A DNA stretch of 5,499 bases, taken from positions 1-5,499 of the forward strand of contig JAKIUO010000184.1 of the NCBI GenBank assembly GCA_021647535.1, written 5' to 3'. The stretch is from Hyphomicrobiaceae bacterium (GTDB lineage: Bacteria > Pseudomonadota > Alphaproteobacteria > Rhizobiales > JAKIUO01). Numbering within the stretch: position 1 is the first letter of the stretch; every line of letters starts with the position of its first letter. The translations under genes were made by a program, and so were the position numbers. This document shows positions 1 to 5,499 of the stretch, in pieces. A model generated the notes under the pieces. That model saw only the letters and a program-made list of their open reading frames with translations. It was not told where the DNA came from and did not search any database.

Positions 1-1327
1 GATCAGAGTTGCCCGAGGGACCGGACGGCAACAGAAACGCCGCCAATTGTCTTTGCTTTCGCACAAGCTCGCTTGTCAAAACGGCCAACTTGGCAATTCG
101 GGGATCTTTTTCAACGATCCTTTGCTCAATAGCTCTTGACGCGCCCTCCCTTGGCGCGTCCCCCTTATTCAGATTATCGAGGCTTTCCTTAAAAGTCTTT
201 TCACGCTCAGCTGCCAACAGCGCCTCTGCTTGCAGCCGGGCAACAACATTTTTGGTTTCCAGCCTGACCTCATTTTGCAGGGCCAGCCGATCCCGATTGA
301 GGCGTTTGAGCTGGGGGTGAGACGGGAGCAGCTTGACCCTCAGCGCACTTATGCGCTTATCCAACCGGTCACGCTTCGCCAGCAAATCGCCTATGGCACC
401 CTTATTGAGCACCAGAGCCGAACTGTTAATCCCGCCCGCTGTTTCCAGCATATCTGTCACCAGCCTGACCCGCAGCTCGGCCTCCTTGCGATCAGCCCGT
501 GCCAGAATATACTGGCTGGTCAGTTCAAACACCTGCTCCTTGTCCAGTTTCAGTTTTGCTGACAATGGGCTATTGGGTTCGGGACTATTTGATCGCAGGC
601 GATTGGATTGGCCTGTCACGACCAGCCCGCCCTGCGAAGATGGCACAAAAGGGTGAGCGACCATGTCCTTGCGCAAAGCCTGCAGATCGCGCGTTTTACG
701 ACCAACCTGCTTTTTTAGCCCCGCCAACACAGCCTCATCGACAGGGCGCTCTGCTATAGGGTGCCCTGCGCGCCTTTCAGTTGATTTAAAGACGGCGCTT
801 CTGGCCTTGACCAAATCCAGATAGACGCTGGCATATTGATTGGCAAACCGGGCCGCTTTGGCGGCCTCATTTGAGCGCACCGCAATCATAATCACGCCAG
901 CCTCTCGCCCCTTGAAAATTGCAATCTTTTGCGCAAAAGCGCCAGCTATCCTGTTTTCAAGCGACAGCTTGGCCGGATTTGTCATCACCCCGAGATCCAT
1001 CGCCACTTTTGACAAAGGGCCTTTTTTTGCCAGCACGCCATTATACTCGGCATCACGCGCAAGGTCGGTATCGGCAATAAAGGTCTTTTTGAATTGTTGC
1101 GAGCGCAGGACCTTGAGCTCTTTGGCAACAACAATTGCTGGCTCCTCCCCTCCTCGCTCAATATATATTTGCGCAACAGAGCGATATTGCGGCTGCACCA
1201 GTGACAACACCCCGTAAAACAGCACACCGGTGGCGCCCGAAAACAAAACCAACCGTGAAACCATTGGTCGACCTCGCGGCGGTGTTGTCGCCCCTTCATC
1301 AATTGGATTGCGATCACCATTCACCAT
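1..1327 (-). CDS. Wzz/GumC/ExoP-type polysaccharide co-polymerase, N-terminal part (gene runs off the left edge)
   Basis: This is the 5' part of a chain-length determinant of the Wzz/GumC family, inner-membrane proteins that project into the periplasm and control polysaccharide polymerisation and export. My translation of the minus strand gives 442 uninterrupted codons up to the window edge. A cytoplasmic N-terminus (about 1-22) precedes a transmembrane segment (about 23-44, VSRLVLFSGATGVLFYGVL). The typical QPQYRSVAQIYIE stretch follows at 45-57, and a Wzz-like segment (AGVIMIAVRSNEAAKAARFA) at about 143-162. The helical region carries LLPSHPQLKRL at 333-343, matching the GumC-type 'p.HP.l..l' motif, and then charged coiled-coil-like helices to about 430. 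The ATG is well placed: an in-frame TAA lies ten codons upstream, and AAGGA (1336-1340) ends 8 bases before it. The second membrane helix and any C-terminal tyrosine-kinase domain would lie outside the window, so GumC-like and full ExoP-like forms cannot be told apart. The gene is divergent from the export lipoprotein gene, which supports an exopolysaccharide role. Confidence 0.88.
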   Translation of the reverse strand, partial: MVNGDRNPIDEGATTPPRGRPMVSRLVLFSGATGVLFYGVLSLVQPQYRSVAQIYIERGGEEPAIVVAKELKVLRSQQFKKTFIADTDLARDAEYNGVLAKKGPLSKVAMDLGVMTNPAKLSLENRIAGAFAQKIAIFKGREAGVIMIAVRSNEAAKAARFANQYASVYLDLVKARSAVFKSTERRAGHPIAERPVDEAVLAGLKKQVGRKTRDLQALRKDMVAHPFVPSSQGGLVVTGQSNRLRSNSPEPNSPLSAKLKLDKEQVFELTSQYILARADRKEAELRVRLVTDMLETAGGINSSALVLNKGAIGDLLAKRDRLDKRISALRVKLLPSHPQLKRLNRDRLALQNEVRLETKNVVARLQAEALLAAEREKTFKESLDNLNKGDAPREGASRAIEQRIVEKDPRIAKLAVLTSELVRKQRQLAAFLLPSGPSGNSD

Positions 1328-1379
1328 GGATGTGTTCCTTAAAAAGCTCTTCGATTATCGCCATAGTGCCGTCTTAGCG

Positions 1380-1434
1380 TAACGAAACGCTTAACCCCCC
1401 TTAACAATAACGAAACGCTTACCCCCCTTAACAA
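1380..1434. repeat. Two-copy tandem repeat, 28 and 27 bp, in the divergent promoter region
   Basis: Unit 1 (1380-1407) and unit 2 (1408-1434) abut directly and are identical except that unit 2 lacks one A after the CGCTT. Each begins TAACGAAACGCTT, continues with a run of six C, and ends TTAACAA. In unit 1 the C run is flanked by TTAA on both sides, making TTAA-N6-TTAA. The copies are too similar to be chance. They sit midway between two divergent exopolysaccharide genes, so a regulator-binding site duplicated in tandem is a reasonable inference. A recent slippage duplication without function is the alternative. Confidence 0.85.
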
Positions 1435-1524
1435 TAATGAGTGGCAAATAAACACAGGTACACACCATTTCTTAACCATAAAACCCTACAAACAAGAACA
1501 GGTGTAGTTTGTTTTTTTGAGCTT

Positions 1525-1528
1525 GAGG
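1525..1528 (+). promoter_or_regulatory. Ribosome binding site that fixes the lipoprotein start
   Basis: GAGG lies 5 bases before the ATG at 1534. The reading frame is open further upstream to a GTG at 1441, but the ATG places a textbook lipoprotein signal at the very N-terminus, while the longer form would bury it behind 31 unrelated residues. Confidence 0.7.
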
Positions 1529-1533
1529 TTGTT

Positions 1534-2298
1534 ATGTCCAGTCGTACCGTCGTATTAATACTTGCCGCAACACTGTTGCTTACAGGATGCAAATCCTCTA
1601 ATCGCAAGCTAAAACCCTCCCGCATTGCCCCCTCACATCAGGCGACCCAGCCAGCTTCCAAATATATGGCTGGCGACCCCCGTCATGCGGTTGACCCTTC
1701 CTATGATCCCTTTTTTGATCGCAGCCGCCACCCCGTCAAAGCAAAACAGATGCGGGGCTTCCCCCATGCCAATACAACGGTGTGGACTGATCGTTCACGC
1801 GATCATTTCTCCTATGCCGATATCTATGCCAATACCGGCCTGCGTTATCAGCTCGATACGGGAGATGTCGTGCGCATTGATGTGTTCGAGCAGAGCAATC
1901 TGTCGCGGCTCTACCGGGTGGATGGCGGGGGCTTTGTTTCCATGCCGCTGATTGGTGCCGTGCACGCACGCGGCATGACCACACGCACGCTGGAGCGCGA
2001 AGTTGCTCGCAAACTGCGCCGCTCTTATATCAGAGATCCCAAAGTCACCGTGGAAATCAGCACGCATCGCCCCTTCTATATTCTGGGTGAAGTGCGTAAT
2101 TCCGGGAAATATCCTTTTGTGCTTGGCATGACCGTTGAAATGGCTGTGGCCATTGCCGGCGGCTATGCGCCGCGCGCCAATCAGAAAAAAGTCATGGTCA
2201 TCCGCCGTCTTGGTGGCAAGCTGGTGCGCACCTATGTGCCCAACCACTACCAGATCAAGCCCGGCGATACCCTGAAAATTGTCGAACGGCTTTTCTAA
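1534..2298 (+). CDS. Outer-membrane polysaccharide export lipoprotein (OPX / Wza-ExoF type)
   Basis: This 254-residue protein belongs to the polysaccharide export (OPX) family, which forms the periplasmic and outer-membrane exit for exopolysaccharide or capsule. A lipoprotein signal (MSSRTVVLILAATLLLTGC) has the lipobox LTGC, with the lipidated Cys at 19 and Lys at +2, which favours outer-membrane sorting. Residues 20-102 are a long, basic, His/Pro/Ser-rich linker of no recognised fold. The Poly_export domain spans about 103-176 (YQLDTGDVVRIDVFEQ at 105-120; PLIGAV; IRDPKVTVEI at 166-175). One SLBB domain starts near 179 (FYILGEVRNSGKYPF; TVEMAVAIAGG at 200-210). The protein ends PGDTLKIVERLF, a common terminus for short alphaproteobacterial members. 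It therefore lacks the further SLBB copies and C-terminal membrane helix of E. coli Wza. It is divergent from the co-polymerase gene and probably co-transcribed with the downstream glycosyltransferase. Confidence 0.92.
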   Translation: MSSRTVVLILAATLLLTGCKSSNRKLKPSRIAPSHQATQPASKYMAGDPRHAVDPSYDPFFDRSRHPVKAKQMRGFPHANTTVWTDRSRDHFSYADIYANTGLRYQLDTGDVVRIDVFEQSNLSRLYRVDGGGFVSMPLIGAVHARGMTTRTLEREVARKLRRSYIRDPKVTVEISTHRPFYILGEVRNSGKYPFVLGMTVEMAVAIAGGYAPRANQKKVMVIRRLGGKLVRTYVPNHYQIKPGDTLKIVERLF

Positions 2299-2385
2299 AA
2301 CCCTTTTGCCTGATATAGGATATTTCGACCAATCGGCCAATGCGCGTTCCCTGCAAGTGCCGGTTTCATCAGGTGAAAGAGTTTT

Positions 2386-3519
2386 ATGCGTATCTTACAT
2401 TTTCTCCACTCCCATGCCGGTCAGGGCGGGGATATCGTCGCCCATGTCACGGCCCTTGCGAGCGCTCAGGCGAAAGCCGGGCATGAAGTTGGTCTCATTT
2501 GTATTGATAGCGGCAACCGCTCGCTCTCTACGCCCCTGCTTGAAAAAGCCGAAAAAAACTGCGCACTGGGCGTGACCCACCTCTTGACGAACCTGACAAA
2601 TATAGCGACCAGACTGACCTCAACCCTGCAGGCCAATATTGAAGCTGTTCACATCGCCAGGAAATTGCGTCCGCAAATTGCGCATGGCCATGGGGCGCAA
2701 GGAGGCAGACTGGCCTGCCAGCACCATAAAAACAGGGGGCAGCTCAATGCCGATAGCTGGTCTGTGTACAGTCCTCATAATGCACCAATGACCCCCGCCT
2801 CCCCCGCAAACTGGCCCTTGCTGTTTCCTGAAAAGCAAAACTGGAAGCATACCAATGGCATTATTTTTGAAAGTGAGCATTACAGGCAGGCCTATACGCG
2901 ACAAAATGGTACGCCGCCCTGCCCCACCCACGTCATCCATGAAGGGCTCTGCAAAACAGCTTTTGCGCCTCGCCAGATCATCGATATGGCATCCGATTTT
3001 CTGTATGTCGGCCCCTTTATTGAGCAAAGCGGCATTGAAACGCTGGTGCAGGTGCTGGCTCGCCTGAAAAAGGATTATTCTACCGGCGCTCTTTTTGTCG
3101 GCTCTGGCCCCACGGAAAAACAGGTGCGCGCCCAAGTGGATCGCTACGGCCTCTCGCATAATGTGTTCTTTAATGCGTCCCTCAAACCCCAAACGGCCTT
3201 TTTAAAAGGCGGCTGCCTTGTCTTGCCAGCCAAACAAAACTCCATACCGATGATCGCTCTACAGGCTGCTGCTGCTGGCGTTCCCATGATCCTTGCCAAT
3301 ACTGGCAGCATACAAGAACTTGTCGGTGATCTGAACATGCCACTGGTGGCACCAGATGAACCTGAGGAACTGCTGAAACAGATGATCGGTTATCTGCAAC
3401 AGCCACAAGTTTTTCTAGGACGTGCCGCCGCCCTAAAAAAACGCGTTTCCAAACATTTCACACTGACGCAGATGACGACAGAAACCGAGCTGTTTTATAA
3501 CCACCTGACAAACGGATAA
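2386..3519 (+). CDS. GT4-family glycosyltransferase with degenerate EX7E motif
   Basis: This 377-residue GT-B fold protein resembles group 1 (GT4) glycosyltransferases, which in exopolysaccharide clusters transfer sugars onto lipid-linked repeat units in the cytoplasm. The N-terminal domain starts MRILHFLHSHAGQGG and carries HGHGAQGGRLA at 100-110 and SPHNAP at 129-134. The C-terminal domain starts near 203 (DFLYVGPFIEQSGIETL), has LFVGSGP at 236-242, and has the donor-site region PAKQNSIPMIALQAAAAG at 281-298, followed by GSIQELVG. By alignment from memory with the usual 'P.xxE.....lEA.A.G', both glutamates are replaced (Asn285 and Gln293). The usual Arg and Lys of 'GR....KG' are Pro210 and Ser215. 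It may be a divergent enzyme or an inactive homologue. The ATG is preceded by AGGTGA (2371-2376) with a 9-base spacer. The 87-base gap from the export gene shows no terminator, so the two probably form an operon. No acceptor or sugar can be assigned. Confidence 0.85.
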   Translation: MRILHFLHSHAGQGGDIVAHVTALASAQAKAGHEVGLICIDSGNRSLSTPLLEKAEKNCALGVTHLLTNLTNIATRLTSTLQANIEAVHIARKLRPQIAHGHGAQGGRLACQHHKNRGQLNADSWSVYSPHNAPMTPASPANWPLLFPEKQNWKHTNGIIFESEHYRQAYTRQNGTPPCPTHVIHEGLCKTAFAPRQIIDMASDFLYVGPFIEQSGIETLVQVLARLKKDYSTGALFVGSGPTEKQVRAQVDRYGLSHNVFFNASLKPQTAFLKGGCLVLPAKQNSIPMIALQAAAAGVPMILANTGSIQELVGDLNMPLVAPDEPEELLKQMIGYLQQPQVFLGRAAALKKRVSKHFTLTQMTTETELFYNHLTNG

Positions 3520-3643
3520 ACGGCAGAACGCGAAATCAAAACCAGAATTCCACTTCTATACTCAAAACACTCGAAAATCAGACAAGGGTTGCGAAATACC
3601 GTTGTCCGATCAAAGAGGTTCACCCGTCTGCAGCCAAATCGCC

Positions 3644-3658
3644 ATAGCCGCTGGCTAT
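3644..3658. repeat. Small inverted repeat ATAGCC-GCT-GGCTAT
   Basis: A perfect 6-bp stem encloses a 3-base loop. No T run follows, so it is unlikely to be a terminator. No function can be assigned. Confidence 0.4.
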
Positions 3659-3770
3659 ACATTGGGACAGATCTCTATCAGACCCGATCCCGTATTTTTG
3701 CCCCGGAGAACGACCAACCGCCATTACGTCATGTCTTATGCATTGCACAGATTTCCCGAGCCACTTCTTA

Positions 3771-3782
3771 GTCTTCGAAGAC
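3771..3782. promoter_or_regulatory. Perfect 12-bp palindrome GTCTTCGAAGAC, possible operator
   Basis: The sequence is identical to its reverse complement over 12 bases. It lies 164 bases upstream of the rhodanese-MBL gene. A dimeric regulator could bind such a site, but no known operator was recognised and the distance from the likely promoter (about 100 bases) is large. Confidence 0.3.
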
Positions 3783-3823
3783 CTGGTTTGAGAGATAGGT
3801 CTGGCGCAGGATATGAACCGCTA

Positions 3824-3843
3824 TGATCCCATGCAATGGGTCA
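3824..3843. promoter_or_regulatory. Inverted repeat around CCCAT-GCA-ATGGG
   Basis: A perfect 5-bp stem with a 3-base centre extends outwards to TGA/TCA with a single bulged T. It ends 17 bases before a TATAAC box (3861-3866), so it overlaps where the -35 region of that box would be. An operator role is inference. Confidence 0.3.
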
Positions 3844-3883
3844 ATATTAAGGGCGGCTGGTATAACAAGTGCAGTAACAAAAA

Positions 3884-3912
3884 TTGGCTAATGCCGGTCA
3901 GCCGTGTATTCT
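3884..3912 (+). promoter_or_regulatory. Candidate sigma-70 promoter of the rhodanese-MBL gene
   Basis: TTGGCT (3884-3889) and TATTCT (3907-3912) are separated by exactly 17 bases, and each matches 4 of 6 consensus positions. Transcription would start near 3919, giving a leader of roughly 28 bases. An alternative is TATAAC at 3861-3866, which matches the -10 better but has no good -35. Confidence 0.35.
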
Positions 3913-3946
3913 GTGCTGAAAAGTCCGCTTTGAAAAGGAGACGAAT

Positions 3947-5308
3947 ATGGGATTGCCTCGATGCAACTGGAATCTGGCCCGAGCTTTTGTGTTCACTCTT
4001 GGCTGTTATCTCGCCAGCTTTATGGCTGATGCCCAAACCACAGCTTTTGCAAAAAAAGCCATCCCCACAAGCGAGAGCCTGCTGATATCGGCCAAAAACA
4101 ACAGCCACGATATTTCTATGGCGGACTTGCAAAAACTGCTCAAGAACAATCCCGATACTGCCCTTGTCGATGTGCGCACCCGGCGCGAGGTCACGCTGAT
4201 TGGTGGCACAATTGGGGTGTTTCAAAACCAGATCATTCCGCGCGGATGGCTGGAATTTCGGATAGGTGATGCCGTTAAGTCCAAAGACACCCCGATCATT
4301 GTTTATTGCGGCACCAACCAGCGTTCTCCGCTGGCCGCCCAAACCTTGATGAAGATGGGCTATACCAATGTATGGAATTATGCCGGTGGCTTTTTTGAAT
4401 GGCGCAAAGCGGGCCTGCCCGTTGAGCAAGGCGACAAGGCGCCCGATACAGCGCTTTATTCAAAGCCGGTAAAAGTCGCCAAAAATGTCTGGTCGGCGAT
4501 TGGCGCAACGGCCCCTGGCACCTATGAAAATGGTGGCCACAATAATAATCTGTCTTTCATCATCACGTCAGATGGCGTTCTGGTGGTCAATGCGAGTGAC
4601 AATTACCATCTGGCCAGCGCTCTGCACAACGAAATTCGCAAGATCACCAAACAGACGGTCAAATATGTGGTGCTGGAAAACGGTCAGGGACATGCGGCGC
4701 TCGGCTCAAATTACTGGAAAGAGCAAGGGGCGAAAATCATTGCCCACAAAGGTGCCGCACATGAACTTGAAGAGCGTGGTCTGGAAATTCTGGATCGCAT
4801 GAAAAAGCGTATGCGTGAAAAAGGTGCCAAAACAAAGCTCACCATGCCGGACATTGTTTTTGAGGACAAACATATTATTGAAATGGGCGGCACGCGCATC
4901 GAACTGCGCAATCTGGGACCAGCCCATAGCCCTGGCGATATTGTCACCTGGCTGCCAGCACAAAAGCTGGTGATCTCGGGGGATATGAGTTTTCATCAAC
5001 GCCTGCTGCCGATCTTCGAACATACCGACACCAAATTATGGCTGGAAAGCTGGAAGAATTTCGAAGCCCTTAAAGCCGATATTGTCATACCGGGACATGG
5101 CGTCGCCACCAATATGGGTGAGGTCCGCAAATACACAATTGGCTATCTCAAATATCTGCGCGGCAAGGTCGCTGAGCTGATTGAAAATGGCGGTGGTCTG
5201 AAAGAAGCCTATCTGATCGACCAGTCCCCCTATCGCCACCTGCCAACCTTTCGCCAACTGGCCAAACGCAACGCCGGAGCTGTTTTTCGGGCGATGGAAT
5301 TTGAGTAG
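3947..5308 (+). CDS. Exported rhodanese / metallo-beta-lactamase-fold fusion protein
   Basis: This 453-residue protein starts with a Sec-type signal peptide (basic N-terminus, hydrophobic 12-26, ADA|Q cleavage near 29), so it should act in the periplasm. A rhodanese domain covers about 55-160: LVDVRTRREV at 73-82, IPRGWLEFRI at 97-106, and the active loop Cys121-Gly-Thr-Asn-Gln-Arg126, where Cys121 would carry a persulfide. An MBL fold follows (about 180-400), with probable ligands His327 (GPAHSPGD), Asp346 (ISGD) and His384 (IPGHG). The first metal motif HxHxDH is not present; its place is taken by ENGQGH (244-249), in which only His249 could be a ligand. The order rhodanese-then-MBL is the reverse of MBL-rhodanese persulfide dioxygenases. 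Sulfane-sulfur or thiosulfate handling is inferred from the rhodanese domain; MBL activity is uncertain. AAAAGGAG at 3933-3940 with a 6-base spacer supports the ATG. It is transcribed separately from the exopolysaccharide genes. Confidence 0.88.
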   Translation: MGLPRCNWNLARAFVFTLGCYLASFMADAQTTAFAKKAIPTSESLLISAKNNSHDISMADLQKLLKNNPDTALVDVRTRREVTLIGGTIGVFQNQIIPRGWLEFRIGDAVKSKDTPIIVYCGTNQRSPLAAQTLMKMGYTNVWNYAGGFFEWRKAGLPVEQGDKAPDTALYSKPVKVAKNVWSAIGATAPGTYENGGHNNNLSFIITSDGVLVVNASDNYHLASALHNEIRKITKQTVKYVVLENGQGHAALGSNYWKEQGAKIIAHKGAAHELEERGLEILDRMKKRMREKGAKTKLTMPDIVFEDKHIIEMGGTRIELRNLGPAHSPGDIVTWLPAQKLVISGDMSFHQRLLPIFEHTDTKLWLESWKNFEALKADIVIPGHGVATNMGEVRKYTIGYLKYLRGKVAELIENGGGLKEAYLIDQSPYRHLPTFRQLAKRNAGAVFRAMEFE

Positions 5309-5353
5309 AGCAACCAAGCGCCATATCGTCATCTATTATACAAGCGCCCTTTG

Positions 5354-5413
5354 AAAACCCATTTTGAAACTGGGGTTTGGGGACAAGTCCCCAATGCCAT
5401 CTGCAAAGATGCC
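5354..5413. repeat. Cluster of three consecutive stem-loops downstream of the rhodanese-MBL gene
   Basis: AAACCC (5355-5360) can pair with GGGTTT (5373-5378). TTGGGGAC-AA-GTCCCCAA (5377-5394) is a perfect 8-bp inverted repeat, and CATCT-GCAA-AGATG (5398-5411) is a 5-bp stem on a GCAA loop. The first two stems share two bases and so compete. No U-tract follows any of them, which argues against a simple terminator. The dense structure in an otherwise empty region resembles dispersed intergenic repeats, but the copy number cannot be seen here. Confidence 0.5.
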
Positions 5414-5448
5414 AAGCCTCGCAGAGAGAAGAATTGGCTGGCGAAGAC

Positions 5449-5467
5449 AAGCCGCACAGCGGCTTTT
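5449..5467 (+). terminator. Candidate rho-independent terminator
   Basis: AAGCCGC (5449-5455), loop ACA, and GCGGCTT (5459-5465) make a perfect 7-bp stem running into a short TTTT. It lies about 140 bases after the rhodanese-MBL stop, in the right orientation to end that transcript. The T run is short and the distance long. On the minus strand the stem is also terminator-like, so it could serve a gene beyond the right edge. Confidence 0.45.
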
Positions 5468-5499
5468 GAGGCAATGCAATGATAAGATATATACGGGGC

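Larger units (their letters stand above)
1328..1533. promoter_or_regulatory. Divergent intergenic region between the co-polymerase and export lipoprotein genes
   Basis: These 206 bases separate two divergently transcribed exopolysaccharide genes and must hold both promoters. The region contains the tandem repeat described separately. Leftwards, a GATAAT-like -10 element can be read on the minus strand at 1354-1359, but its -35 partner is poor. Rightwards, no good sigma-70 pair is evident. AGCGT and ACGCT (1376-1391) form a 5-bp inverted repeat around the start of the first repeat unit. The promoters are inferred from gene arrangement rather than from strong motifs. Confidence 0.5.
3520..3946. 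other. 427-base intergenic region without a convincing gene
   Basis: No clear rho-independent terminator follows the glycosyltransferase stop. Short open frames here (for example 3589-3771 and 3602-3826) lack a ribosome binding site and show no recognisable protein pattern. What can be supported is a small hairpin at 3644-3658, a perfect 12-bp palindrome at 3771-3782, an inverted repeat at 3824-3843 and a promoter-like pair at 3884-3912, each listed separately. The region marks a break between the exopolysaccharide genes and an independently transcribed gene. Confidence 0.6.

Noticed and set aside
1..1217. Several plus-strand frames of 80-125 codons in the first 1.2 kb
   Set aside because: They lie opposite the long minus-strand co-polymerase frame, which is open throughout and has clear family motifs.
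1380..1434. CRISPR array
   Set aside because: The two units abut directly with no spacer between them and no cas genes are present.
1441..1533. GTG-initiated extension of the export lipoprotein by 31 residues
   Set aside because: It would bury the lipoprotein signal and overlap the promoter region; the ATG at 1534 has a GAGG ribosome site and gives a perfect lipobox-containing N-terminus.
1795..2340. Minus-strand frame of 181 codons
   Set aside because: It is the antisense shadow of the export lipoprotein, whose Poly_export and SLBB motifs are on the plus strand.
2620..3192. Minus-strand frame of 190 codons
   Set aside because: It is the antisense shadow of the glycosyltransferase, whose motifs are on the plus strand.
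3602..3826. Small gene of 74 codons in the intergenic gap, starting at TTG
   Set aside because: No ribosome binding site, rare start codon and no recognisable protein pattern.
3813..4085. Plus-strand frame of 90 codons
   Set aside because: It overlaps the signal peptide and early part of the well-supported rhodanese-MBL gene in another frame, with no domain of its own.
3821..4429. Minus-strand frame of 202 codons
   Set aside because: It is antisense to the rhodanese domain, whose motifs are clear on the plus strand.
5148..5474. Minus-strand frame of 108 codons at the right end
   Set aside because: It crosses the stem-loop cluster and runs antisense into the MBL domain; the translation shows no protein-like pattern and probably reflects the structured repeat.

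Overview
The window looks like chromosomal DNA of an alphaproteobacterium, probably of the Hyphomicrobiales or a marine relative. The evidence is the mixed, roughly even base composition, the ExoP/ExoF-style export pair, and a GT4 glycosyltransferase of the type seen in exopolysaccharide clusters of that order. The genus assignment is inference only. No mobile element, CRISPR array, tRNA or rRNA was recognised.

Layout. From 1 to 1327, on the minus strand, lies the 5' part (442 codons) of a Wzz/GumC/ExoP-type polysaccharide co-polymerase that runs off the left edge. A divergent intergenic region (1328-1533) follows and contains a striking 28/27-bp tandem repeat. On the plus strand come a short outer-membrane polysaccharide export lipoprotein (1534-2298) and, 87 bases later, a GT4 glycosyltransferase (2386-3519). 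These three genes form part of an exopolysaccharide or capsule locus: the glycosyltransferase would help build the repeat unit, the co-polymerase would control chain length and span the periplasm, and the lipoprotein would form the outer-membrane exit.

A 427-base gap (3520-3946) has no convincing gene but holds two palindromes, a small hairpin and a plausible promoter. It leads into an unrelated gene (3947-5308) for an exported protein that fuses an N-terminal rhodanese domain to a C-terminal metallo-beta-lactamase (MBL) fold. The last 190 bases contain stacked stem-loops and a terminator-like hairpin.

Main points of interest: the glycosyltransferase has lost both glutamates of the GT4 EX7E motif and the usual Arg/Lys of the donor-binding loop. 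The rhodanese-MBL protein keeps its rhodanese cysteine and the late MBL ligands but lacks the HxHxDH metal motif. The tandem repeat sits exactly between the divergent exopolysaccharide genes. I did not find evidence of a wholly new multi-gene system.
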